A DNA stretch of 64,000 nucleotides from Lepidurus packardi (lineage: Eukaryota > Arthropoda > Branchiopoda > Notostraca > Triopsidae): positions 4,464,001 through 4,528,000 of the forward strand of contig JAKZAN010000005.1 of the NCBI GenBank assembly GCA_023053545.1. The letters run 5' to 3'. Below are positions 50,001-61,600 of this stretch, in pieces; within the stretch, counting starts at the first letter, position 1; the number at the start of each line of letters is the position of its first letter. The notes beneath the pieces were generated by a model, which was given only the letters and a program-made list of their open reading frames with translations, did not search any database and had not been told where the DNA came from. The translations under genes were made by a program, and so were the position numbers.

Positions 50001-52609
50001 TTAAGGATTGAATTCACATCGGAAAAAAAAGAAGGCGTCCTGGGAGGTCTGGTCCGCGTCCTTTTGCGTTTGGGACTGTGCATTACTTTGTAAGAATAGT
50101 CGGAGCCTCACCTTTCGCGACGACGTGGGGTCACAAGTGAGTGTGAAAGGGTTAGTTAAAAGGTTGGAACCTGGGACCGGAAATTAGTCCACGTGCTTGA
50201 GATGGAATAGCAGATGAGGAAAGGGACAGAGAGAGAACTGGATGCGAGTTCACTCGGTAGGGTGCAAAGTCAATGTTTGCTGGTTTGCTAGCTGCGTTTC
50301 TTCCGTTCGACTTGTTTGTTGTGTATGTATGGGGCACACGATGCCAGGCATAGCATGAGCTCACTCTTTTGTTTCAGCACGCCCACCTCATTAGTACTTA
50401 AATTCCTATCCTTACGGTGTCCAAAACTTTGGTGGGGGGTTGTGTTGTCTGAGCCAGTCGAAAAGGTCGAAAGTTCGTAAAAGTTCATTTTCCACTTTTT
50501 GGAAGGCCGTTGAAGAGTTATTCACACTTAAAATTTTTGCACATGCAAGGCGTGGTTTACGCGCGCTTGTTACTATCGTAACTATTTACTTTCATGTTTA
50601 AAACTGTAAACAAAGCTCTCCGTACCATGGATGCTGATACGTCTGTGAAGGAAGAAAGCTAAGAATTTTTATTATTTTGAAATGTCTTTCTTTGATAGCT
50701 TGTGTACGATATCAAGAATTGGCATGGCACTAGAAATACAGAAACAGGGCATACCACTAGTGAAATAGGGTTTTTGCTCTATTTTTTAAGACAAAGTTGT
50801 TGTTTCTGGGTGGCTATTGCCCTTTAGGAGATTTTCTGGGTTATGCAGTGGAGCAAGGAAGACGAGGAGCTTAAATTGTTAGAGCAAACTTCCTTGCAAG
50901 AAGGTATTTTATATGCAGATAGGATTGGAAGTTTCAAGACAAAGGTGCGGCGTCGTTTCGTCCTGGGAAGTTCTTCTTTACTTGGAGAATTTGGGATTTG
51001 CATAGAATTGTCATGTTTGCAAGTGGCGCCCAAGCCGACAATCTTGCAAGTTTGTCTTACTTTCTTTTAACCCATACACTGATATTGGGTGGCCACAGGG
51101 CTTGTTTGGCCTTGATAGAGCGTACAGTTCAGGGAAGGAGGAAACTTAAAAAGGAAGGTAACTTGGGCAAAGTTGAAGCATAATATGGTCCACTTCCTTT
51201 TGTTTTTCATGACCTTACCCGTATGTTTTCACACAACTGGAAGACACAAAGCGACACGTTATTTACAACACCTCAAGGTTCTGTAAGCTAGGAAGCTGAC
51301 ACTATTGGGTCTTGAACATAAAATCGGCTCATCTTGCCCACCCCTTTTTCTCTTTTCTTAACCCTTTGCTTTGTCTTTCGTTCCCAAGCATTCTACATAA
51401 GCTCCTTGTCGAGTTCCGAAAACGTGAGCTATGAAACTTGAGGGGAATGAACCAGTCTGCTAAAGTTTCTCTAGATAAGAAATGCCATTTTCGGGAAAAA
51501 TCCTTTTAAAACTTAACTTCAGCTCTTCCAAATTACCTAGTTGCTTTCCTAATTACGCTCTAATACAGTTACATGTACACGATTTGTCTACTCATGGGAG
51601 TTTGAAGTGAGCCATTAGTTCCGTTTTTTGTTCCTTTTCCTCCCTCTTTATTTTATTTTTCTTGAGCGTAGAGGTCTCAGTTAACCATATGGAGGATGAT
51701 TGAGGAACTTTTCATCAAGAGGAAGAATCGCCTTAATTTATGGGTGCAAAAACTATTGGGTTTGGTTAGTTCAGTTAGCCCAGCTGTTCTTTTTTTAGGG
51801 TTAGACTTGGGACATTTTTTTTTTGGTAAGAGTAATCAGATGGGGCAACGGAGTCTTCTTGTCGTCCCTATTTCTCTTCTTGTTTCCTCTTTTCTCGTCT
51901 CTGTCTCTCGTTTTTGCTCGTCTTTAACTTTTTTGGTTGGGATGCCAGAGCTGTTACGGTTACATTTGGTTTGGGAAGAGTGGAGAAACAAAGTATACCC
52001 TCCCCTTTGAGTGAAAAATTTCATTTGAGCTTAGGCATGCGGCTAGTGGGAAACTTGTTAGTTACCAAGTTAGGTCTGGAAAAGTCGTTACAAGTCTCGT
52101 TGCCTGCCTGGGCTATACGTGCTGATGCTTTCTTCCATTTCTTTGGGGCTCTCGCGGTTCAATTTGCCTCTCCACACACACACACACACACCACACCCCT
52201 TTAATTCCAAAGCTTTCAAGCACATTATTACCTCGTATTCCATTTCTTGATCCATCAACTCGTCAAAGAGCTCATCCGAGTCTTGGGGATCATACATGGC
52301 TTCGAGCAGGTCTAGGCCATCCACTCCGTGATCTGTCATATTCGCCATGGTTGTCCATTCCGTTTGCGTCGACGTGGTACTGGTCGTACCATTGTTGTTG
52401 CCACTGCCATGCAGGCAACAACTGGCACCGGCGAAGCAGGCTCTATTGGGTGTTGTTGCTGTCGGAGAAGGGGTCGACACAGGTGAGGCGGCTTCTTTGT
52501 TGCTGTTGGCCGATCTTCGCAAGACTTGGACGACAATCGGTTCTGCAGCGTTTTGGAATGCTAGGGAAGCTTCCTCGGTCGAAAACGTGGACACGTCAAC
52601 CCCATTGAC
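44074..52609 (-). CDS. PDZRN3: PDZRN3/4-like PDZ scaffold, 5' partial
   Basis: LNX-family scaffold; complete members have an N-terminal RING E3 domain and act at junctions and in receptor turnover. Seven minus-strand exons are present: 52609-52232, 47537-47235, 47040-46942, 46872-46810, 46734-46598, 46499-44456 and 44370-44074, totalling 1,106 residues plus stop in one frame. The first completes PDZ1 ([15 protein letters not shown] to PIVVQVLRR). The next two form PDZ2 ([19 protein letters not shown] ... [16 protein letters not shown] ... [16 protein letters not shown]) with about 55 acidic/Ser residues inserted after its second strand. Then come [10 protein letters not shown] (the family HEKDSGVGR site), a coiled segment [19 protein letters not shown], a 2-kb exon of low complexity with [15 protein letters not shown], the C-terminal LNX3-homology domain ([51 protein letters not shown]) and a PDZ-binding terminus LSVTTV identical to PDZRN3. 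The RING, TRAF-type and first half of PDZ1 are not in this window. Confidence 0.93.
47538..52231 (-). other. Long intron of PDZRN-like gene
   Basis: 4.7-kb intron separating the PDZ1 end exon from PDZ2, very long for this window. It has no other recognisable exon. It contains an (AC)n microsatellite near its 5' side (52172). Frames of 60-130 codons on both strands lack domains. Confidence 0.6.
52172..52193. repeat. (AC)n microsatellite
   Basis: About ten CA units followed by CCACACCCC, inside the PDZRN-like intron just after the donor of exon 52609-52232. Confidence 0.85.
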
Positions 52610-55600
52610 CTAAAAAAAAAAAGACAAAATATTTATTTTAGTTGGGTCAGGCTCGGGCGCAGGTTTTTGTAATATTTTGACAAGTTATGAGAAGGAGATA
52701 GAGCGCCCAGATGTTGAGGCTCTTCTTCTTGAGATGTTTCCCTGATTCTCCATATGGAAACTTGTGATTGTCAGCAGTGTCGACACGGCTGACGAGACCC
52801 AGGAATTGCAAAAGGACAAGATCAAGATGCTTTTTTCCTTTTTACTTGCGTTGAAACAAGCCATATAAGCTTTCCACTAGGCAGCGCAGAACAAGCACAC
52901 ATTCCCATTTCTCGCCTCAAAAGTTTGGGGAAAGTGTAATCTTGACGGCTAGCAAAAGACACATCCGATAAGCCGTTATTGGATGTCCTACTTGTCGCAC
53001 TGAATAACATGTTTGAGAATGTCAGTCCAGGAATGATCTCCCCAAAAGCACGACAAATATTTCCCGTGGTTCACCTCCTTCCACGCATCTGCTCGCTTTA
53101 GCTTTAACTCATTAGGATTACAAGCTTGCTTAGTAATAAAGGGGTGCCGGGTGAGAGGAGTTTTGACCCGTTTGGCCCTTTGACGCAGCTCATTGGTTTG
53201 GGAATTTCGACCAAAAGTTTGGGCAAATTGCGACGAGTCTTTCTCCACTTTTCTTTTCCTCTGTCTCCCTTTTCTAAATGTGGAAGCGGTACGAGAGAGA
53301 AAAAGCAAAGTTTGTCTAAAGCAGTTTTTGATTGAAAAATATCTTCAAGACCGCGTCCTTTTTGAACTGAAAAACCTAAACCTAAAAACTTGGAACCTTT
53401 TCTCTATAGTTTTGATGTTGGGACGGGTGTGTAGGGGAGCTCGTGCACTATCTTGGGAATTGCTAGTGCTTAGACGAAAACAAAAGAGGCATCGTGTCAT
53501 GTCTTATTAGGAAGAAGAGCCCTGCTTCACGCGTAACCATGTCAGCTTCGCATTTTTGGAGTTTAACCGTGCTAAATCTCAGGAGCCCCTGGTTCCTGGC
53601 ACAAAAGGGACTCGAAAGTTCGGAGAGCGTTCCGAGTATTTAGGTAGTCAAAGCCAGATAAGGTAAGCCTGACTGATAAACCAGTGAGGCTTGTCCTAAG
53701 ACAAAAATTAGATGCTGGCTCCTTCCCCCGACATATCAAGTGGCAGCAACGGTGATAAGATTTTGAACTCGAAAAACGACCCCAAAAGCCTTCGCCGTAC
53801 TTTGTTCTTTTTGTAACAAACAGTAAGAAATGAAATCGCCTGACTGTCTTTAGGTCAAATACCCCATAATGGATTTTTTTTCTAATATTTTCTTACGTTG
53901 ATCCAAGGTCAACAGAAACGAAAAGAAGCGAGGTTCAGTCTTCAATCAAAGGGTTGTGGATACGCCATAATAACCTAATACGTTAAGAGAGACCTAGCCA
54001 GCAAAAAAGAAGCGCAAGCACATAAACTGCACCAAGAGGTGGATCGGAGCAGAAAAAAAGAAAAATATTATTCGGTATGATAATGCCGGTTTTATGGAGA
54101 CGAGGAACAGCGAACAAGAGGCCTGCTTTTTATGTGTTGACGGTTCTTCGTGTCTGGCATAAAGCACCATAGCCACAGCCGGCCGCAATACTCCGAAACC
54201 TTCGCAATTCAGCATCTCTTAGTCAATATGAAATGCAAACGCTTCAACTTCAACGGTATGCTTCCACTGGGCCATGTAAGTTCCCAAATGCCATGCAATT
54301 CCATCAGTTCAACCGGTTTGGAGAACGAAAACAAGAAGAAGCAAGCGCTGCTTTCTTTTGCTGAATACCTTTTGTCCGTATCCATATATACAGCTCTCAG
54401 AAAAAGCATTCGTTTTCTGTTCTTTTTTTAAGAGGGCTAGATATGCAAAGTGTAATCTTCCTGCACCTTTGGGTCTACCGCGCTCCTCTGTATCGCATAA
54501 ATTCTTGGGCACTTCTTTTGTTGGTTTGGTCGGGAAAAAACTTTTAGATTCGGGGTGTCTGTTACGGTTTTAGTTGTGGAAGCAGATTTGGATAGTGCTT
54601 ATGGCTGTAATCCGAAATAAATGTGGCTGTTAGCCCAAGAGATAAGAGGTTCTTTGGGCGTTTTTTATTTTTATTATCGTTTTTTTAAATTTATTTTTCG
54701 AATATATATCGCATAATTTGTTGTACGGCTGTTCTGCGTTGCCCCTGTAGGCCTTGTGCAAAGCGTGTGAAGATGACAAGAGGGCCTTATGGAGTAGAAC
54801 AGAAGGCAGTTGCTAAGTATGTGAGAGAATTTATGGTGCTGATGGGAGCAGATATGAGCTTCAAAATCCGGTCGTAAATTTCAAGACGTAGTGACTCTTG
54901 TTAGTATAAATGGTAAATGCGACTTTAAGATTTTCTCCAACAATTCCTTCTAAAAAGGCGTGCCAAGTACGGAGCATCTTAGGGTCCATAATCCAGGGAG
55001 ACGTTTTTAGTTCTGTTTGCAATGAGCTGGACTCGAAAACCTTCTTAGACATGCTGCTGGCCCTTCGACCTCCTGTGTGTCTGTGTGTGTGCTCCTTTAC
55101 TCTGTACAAAGCAGATTACGTGTCCCTCGTTTGGAAACATTTCAACGCCTTGACTTAATCGTCTGTGCCATCTTGAAAGGGCCCAAAGGCAACAGCAGCG
55201 TCGGGACGCCTTCGCTTTAGGGAAGCTTCTTCGACGACGGAGGAGGGCGGCGGCGGCTTTTCTTTGAAGTTCACGACTTCTGCCAAATTGTAAAGGCGAA
55301 GGAGGAGGTAAGGGGTGGTATACTGTATACTGTGCAAGGGGTCAAAAGATCATACGGTTTTGTACAGTGCAGGGAGCGAAGAAATGAGTCAGGATCAAGA
55401 GGCTGGCAACGGCAAGTTGCAAGACGGCGAAAGGCAAAAGGTACAGTACTGTACAAAAGAAACTCTACTATTTCAACCCTAAACGAAGTCACAGGTCTAG
55501 GCAAGAAAACGAGAAATCGAAAGCGGCAAATATCCTCGGAGTCATTTCCTCCCCCTTCCTAACTCACGGTGTTAATGAGCCTCGAGCTTTCAATGCGAAG

Positions 55601-58600
55601 TTTCACTAGCTTACCAACTTGAACTAGTTTCTGTAACTTGCGCGGAAAAGGGAAGTTCACTGGACTTGTTGGATTTAAGCTCCCTTATTGATTCGTTTTT
55701 ATTATTTTATATTTTTTGTGGCGTTCCGGATATTTTTCTCCTCACGCCGGTGGATCTTGCCAACCAATTGTGGAAATGACCTTAATGGCCAGTTTGGACC
55801 TTAGCTTAGGACGTTATCTGTCGCTTGCAGGCGTCCTAGAGCATAATACATCCTTTGGGAAGCTTTCAGGGCGCCTAGTGTCTGTTGCCTTTGGGGGTAG
55901 GCCATCCGAAATCTTAAAGTTTACGTGGGGTCTTTTGGCTCCTTGAGGTCTTTGATTGATTCATTTAATGAGGCTATAAGTGACCTCTGAAGAAAAAATC
56001 CGACCCTGAGAAGCTGATAGTGACTTGCTCTATATTTGATGGGGGCGAACTTGTATTGTGGGAGATTATAGATCTAGAGGGGGAAATATAACTAAAAAGG
56101 GGGAAGAGAGCGTATAGCTGTATAGGGTATAAGAGAGGGGTACACACAAAAGCTGCTGGCGCCAGAGCTATCAGGAGAAATTGGAAGCCCCGCAATATCA
56201 GACGTTGTGGAAGAAAAAGAAAAGTTTGGCGGGATATATGGATACGAGGGGTTCTCTTCGCGTAAAGGGTCACGTGACCTCTTGATAGGTCTCGGGTACC
56301 GCATTACATTTCTCGCAAGGTTTGCTGGGGAGCGTGTCAAAGACTTAGCCGCTGCATTATGCCTATCAAGTGGCATGAATCGCCCCCAACTTTTACAAGT
56401 GTGCGTGTTATATATACATAATGCGTGTTGTATGTAAAGCTCTTTCGCGTTTTTCCCACAGGGGTTTGGGCTGGCGTTATGGAGAGTTGGAGTGGATCAA
56501 ATTGCTTTTGCGTTATGCCTCTCTTAGCGGAGAAATAGTCACCACAAAACAACCCCACCTACAAAAATAGAGCAAGTAATCTAGTTTCTAGGACTATTTT
56601 CTTTCCCATCATGCACGACATAGTAATTAAACTGCAAGATGGGACACTTATAGGCTCAAAAGAACGAGGATAGCTTTTCGGGCTTTACTTGTCGGTAGCT
56701 CTTGATGATTTAACCGTCCATACCTCATCAAAATTACCTTGGTCTTTTCGAGTGGAACTAGTGTTCTTCGCTTATACGAGATGCAATACGTAAATTAAAT
56801 AAGCACCAAATAAAGAAAATGCTTTCTTCATTTCGTCGTCAGCCGTTGGAGAAGCACTAATTATAATTATGCAAGTTTTTATCAATTCAGTGAGAGGTAG
56901 AAACTCAATTATATAGGTTTTTCATGTGAACACGCAACAGAGAGCTTGTGGGCGGGGCAAAGTGAAGACCAACTTCCTGCCAAGCACGTTGAAAAAAGCT
57001 CCTTATGCTTATCGTAAATTTCTAAGCCCACGTTTTAAATCGAACGACAATAAGCAAAATGTGCTGTCAAACAAAACGGTTTTAAAAGCTTCACGTTCAA
57101 CTTAACGCTTGAAGTTGGTGCAAATCGAACAGGGCTGGCATGCAGGGTACCCCAAGCGCTTTGTTTATGTTACGCCACTGACGTAAACAGTAACCATGGT
57201 AACAGCCACAAGCAGGGTACGTTTGTAAACGCCATGAACAATAGTATGAAATAACTCCAGAATTTCTGCTCCAATGGTTTTGAACAAAGCTCGCTGTTCA
57301 TGTATAGACCAGAAGCATCCATCAAAACCTCGACATGTGAGTTTGGTAGCTGTTGCCCTTTAAATGTTCTCAAGTGTTCCGAAATGCTTCTGCTGAGCGG
57401 CGGGGAGTTGATTGGTATAAATGAGGAGATATTATACTAACGTATCAATTTTGCTTACAGACGCACACATTAAAGCTTAACGTTGAAGAGGGAGAGATTC
57501 TATGGATTGGGCGAAAACCTCGATGTAAGAAAAAAGGGAAATTGAATATTTTCTGATAATTATCATCTGTCACGTTGCTTCTTTCAAAGGAAGATACGAA
57601 GCAACAAACTCACGGGGTGTGAGGCTTCAGGAAGTGAAACCTAAGTATGAGTAATTAGCGTAAGCCGGTTCATTAAGCTGCCTCCTGACTAATGAGTTGT
57701 ATAGAAGGCACATAAGCCAGGGGTCTTTTTGCGAACCCCAGGTGCTCTTGTTAAGGCATCAATTTCCCTCCTTTTTTATCACGTCAAGAATAAAAGCAAA
57801 CAACCAGCGTATAATAAATCCAAAGGCGAGAGAGATTTTCTTTCTTTCGCTTGGGCCAAATAGATGAAGGGAAGTTTTATGGGTCCAACGTTAAAGGAAA
57901 TGTGAGAAGAGGCAGCTTTTATAAGCTGGAAATTTATGGTTAAGCATTATGATGTGAGAATCATGCAAGTTAAAAAAATTATACATATATTTTTCAAAAC
58001 AGGGTCCAGGACGCGGAACTTCTTATGGGTTTGGTTTGTGCTGTGGTCTGCTTGGGAAGTAGTGAGCTGGTTGTAAATAATCCATAGCGTCACACTTGAT
58101 TACTTTGCCTTAAATTCTTGTGTTGTGGAGCCACTGCAAGAATAATAAGGGACTGTAAAGAGCCAGGAAAGGGAATTGAGAAAGCAAAACCAGAAATATT
58201 CATGTGGTTGCTAAGAGGTTTTATACATCATGGCTGGAGTTGTTTTGGGTCTGTGTAATGCAGCGAAGAAGCAAAGCTTCTAAGCTGATCTGCTTTCTGC
58301 TGGTGCGCACGTATATAAACAATTTCTTCCATCGTTTTGTTTCCCCCTACGCTGTATTGTTCTGTTTACTTTATTGCTGCTCTCACCAAGCTTAACTCGA
58401 GCGAGTCCCAGCTCTTGCTTTTCCATATCTTCAAGTCTTAAGTCTTCTCCCGTATCAACAATTAAGCCGCCCTCCGAAAAAAAAACGAGACTCAGCAACA
58501 ATGGGAGCTTGATTATTACTAACCGAGAAAGAGGAGAGCAAATGAACAGCTCATGTGTGCGAGCCTGGGAAAGATTGGATGAGGATAAAGTCTGTGGTAT

Positions 58601-61600
58601 TTATGGGTTTTGCAACAGTGGTGCAGAAGAATAGAACTTTTGCTTGATAAATTAAGAAAGATCCCGCGACCGGGAAGAGGAAAAAAAAAGGCCAATGAAC
58701 GCTTAGTGGTGCATAACACAATGCTGACCGCATTGTATGACGGAAGCTACATTTTCTTGAAACTCATCTTCATTCAGAAAAGAGTAATGACGAAATAACA
58801 AGACAGCCCCTTTCATTTTAATAGTACTTTTCAATTTGAGGCATTCAGGTGCCGCTGCACGTTTTCTTTACACATGATGGGGCTATAGAATTTGGAAAGC
58901 GGAACTTTTGCTTAGCAAAAAGGGGAAATAAATAAAAATAAGAGGGTTTTGCTAAGGACCCCATGCAGTTGTGGGTTACAACTACAAGGAGAAAAGGTTT
59001 TAAGCTATTGTCGAAAATATTGGCATTCTTAAATTGTTATTTCGCTAGCTATTGGTTTCCGTGGGAGTTCATGAAACGTAAACACAAGAACTCGTACGAA
59101 TTTTACTTCATGCGCAAAATATACCCTCTTACCCAGGTTCAGGGCCATATAACGAAAAGCACTTGGCCTTTTCTTATGCTGAGACAAGTGCTCGAAAAGC
59201 AAGCCCTATTGTTACACAGCTGTTTATATTGTACACGTTTGGGAAGCATCTGAGGCACTTTACGTTTCGGTTGGAAAAGAGCGTTGGGATGTGGAAATTC
59301 CTTATCCGTGGCTCAAGTGGTTATCAAGAAGTTTTTTGTTCCCGCCAGAAAGATTTTATTTTATTTTCCTTAGCTTCGGTTTTCTTTCCGAGAGATTTGT
59401 TAAGCCAGTGAATCGTATGCGTACTCTGAAGGTTGTGTTCGTTCAATGTCACAAGCGGCATGTCGCGTCTTGTGGTTCTATGAAAGACATCTAGACATGT
59501 ATATGCAAAACATTAAGTTGCATACAATATACACATCCCACGTCAAGCGAGAGCTACTGCTGAAAGAAGTTACGAAGACATTAGCCAAATGGACTGACAA
59601 CAGCCAAAACAGCCAGCATCCATGAGCCATGAGGCCCTTTTTTTCTCTGGTAGTCTTTAATCATGGTGGCCTTATGGAAGAGTGGAGTATACAGTGCGGT
59701 ACAGTGCAGTACGTTACCCGTCAACAGAAAAAGGGGTAATCTGCCATTTTTTGCCTTCTCCCATGCCGGTCTCGCGGCTGTTTAGAATCTGACGAGCAAG
59801 CCTAGTCTTGAAAGGCCGAAAACTCACGGGGGCTCTTGTCTGTCCATTTTTTCTCTCTTTCTCTCTCTGGGATCTCTGATGCGGCGGCCCCTTCTCTCGT
59901 TTGGACTATTCAATAGCGTGCAAAATGAGAAAGGATCCTTTTCACTTGCCATTGCCAAGGTTACCATCCTACAGAACTTGTATAGAATGATCACGCTCTG
60001 TGTTGATAAAGGATTCACCGAACTGTTGGAAACCTCCTTTCCTCCCTTTGGGCCAGTGGCGCACAATCCCCTTTTAACCCCATGGATGGTTTTCAATTGG
60101 GATGACGGATTCAACGAATGTGTCACGTAGGCTACCGCTGCTGGTAAGATGTAATCATCGGGTGATGAGCGTGCCGTTTCAATTGTACGTATGTACTCTA
60201 CGGTGAAAACGCCTTGACACGATGTTGGTGTCGCTTTATGGAGCCTCGTGTGAACCCTAGAGAGTGGAACTTTCCACTTTGGGAAAAGATTTGGATTTGA
60301 CAAGCTGGTTATGTGTAATGATGCCAGAAGGTGTTAGAAAAGGAGGAGTAGTCCATTAAGGGATTGCCGGGTCCCACATGACAAGATGTAACGTTCTCCG
60401 TACGAGTGACGCCGTTAAAAAAAGAAAGCCTACCTTATATGCTTACTAAAAGGAAAAGGTGAATAAAAACAAAAGGAAGCAAATAAGAAAAAAAGTTAGT
60501 GGTTAAGGATTTTTGCTATGACGTGGTGATTTGCATATCAGTGACAAAAGCCTTCACAAACACATAACACATTCCGTAGGGCGTTGTCACCTTGGGTTTA
60601 TACCGCCGAAGAGTTCTTGTTGGAACTTTTAGAAGTTGTTGCAGAGTGACTCAAACGTTCTATATAACGTTAACGCGTTTCTTCTTCTCTTATACAGGAC
60701 TTTTTCGTAGGAAAAGAAACAACACAAGCGAATTCTGTAAAAGGCTGGGCTCTCTGCTTCGAAACATGACTTGTACGCAATGAAGGGCGTCAATTGACAT
60801 GGTACTGGGTTGTAATCTTGATGCAAATAGCTGCGATAGCTGCTTGTTATGTCTGCTGACTGCTTAAGCTGCAATATCACGAGCCTTGCGGATGTCTTGG
60901 GATTTTCGACGTTTCCTTTACTAACCCCGCAAGGAACAATAGTTGGGCGAGAGATTATTCGAGAGCAACAAAAAAAATATAAAAAAATTGGAAGATTTTG
61001 CTGCGTCACTGTTAAGAATATCAGAGAAAATAAAACTAAACAATAATCATAAAAAAACGGCAGAAGAAGCATAAAAGCAGGAAGGTGTACTATGAAGCTT
61101 ACCTTGAGAATGATAAAGTCCATGGCCGCAGTAGTCCCCAAACCAAACCAAAAGGTGTGGTGGTGGGAGTCGAGTTGCAATGGTTTTCCACTCTTACAAG
61201 AAGGTTAATGCATTTTGGAGCGCGTCCAGGCGAACACACATGGCCGCTAGCACTAAATATAGGTCTTCTCCCCCAAAACGAACAATCTTCCCTGTATAAA
61301 CATATAACACAGATTAGACACCGTATTTCCCCGTCCACCCTCCTCCTCTTGGCCTGTATAAGCTCCGTAATATATAGCTTTGGAACACTGCTCGCAGGCA
61401 GGTAAAAACCCGTGGTGCAATATGTGTTCGTAAACTTGTGTGTATATACGGGACATAACATAAAAGCTTAAAGATTTTTCTTGGGGAAAAGAGAAGGGTG
61501 TCAAGACATAACACCTCCCTGACATCAACCATTTCCGCTAGGTTAAAAAACACAACAAAACCCAAAGACTTGTTGACGCTGTATAGAAAAAAAATATGAA

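Noticed and set aside
59824-60303. 159-codon minus-strand frame
   Set aside because: No recognisable motif, low-complexity Arg-rich end from a pyrimidine repeat, and no supporting splice sites.
60629-61180. 183-codon minus-strand frame with hydrophobic stretch
   Set aside because: Hydrophobicity follows from T-rich DNA; no homology and no exon context.
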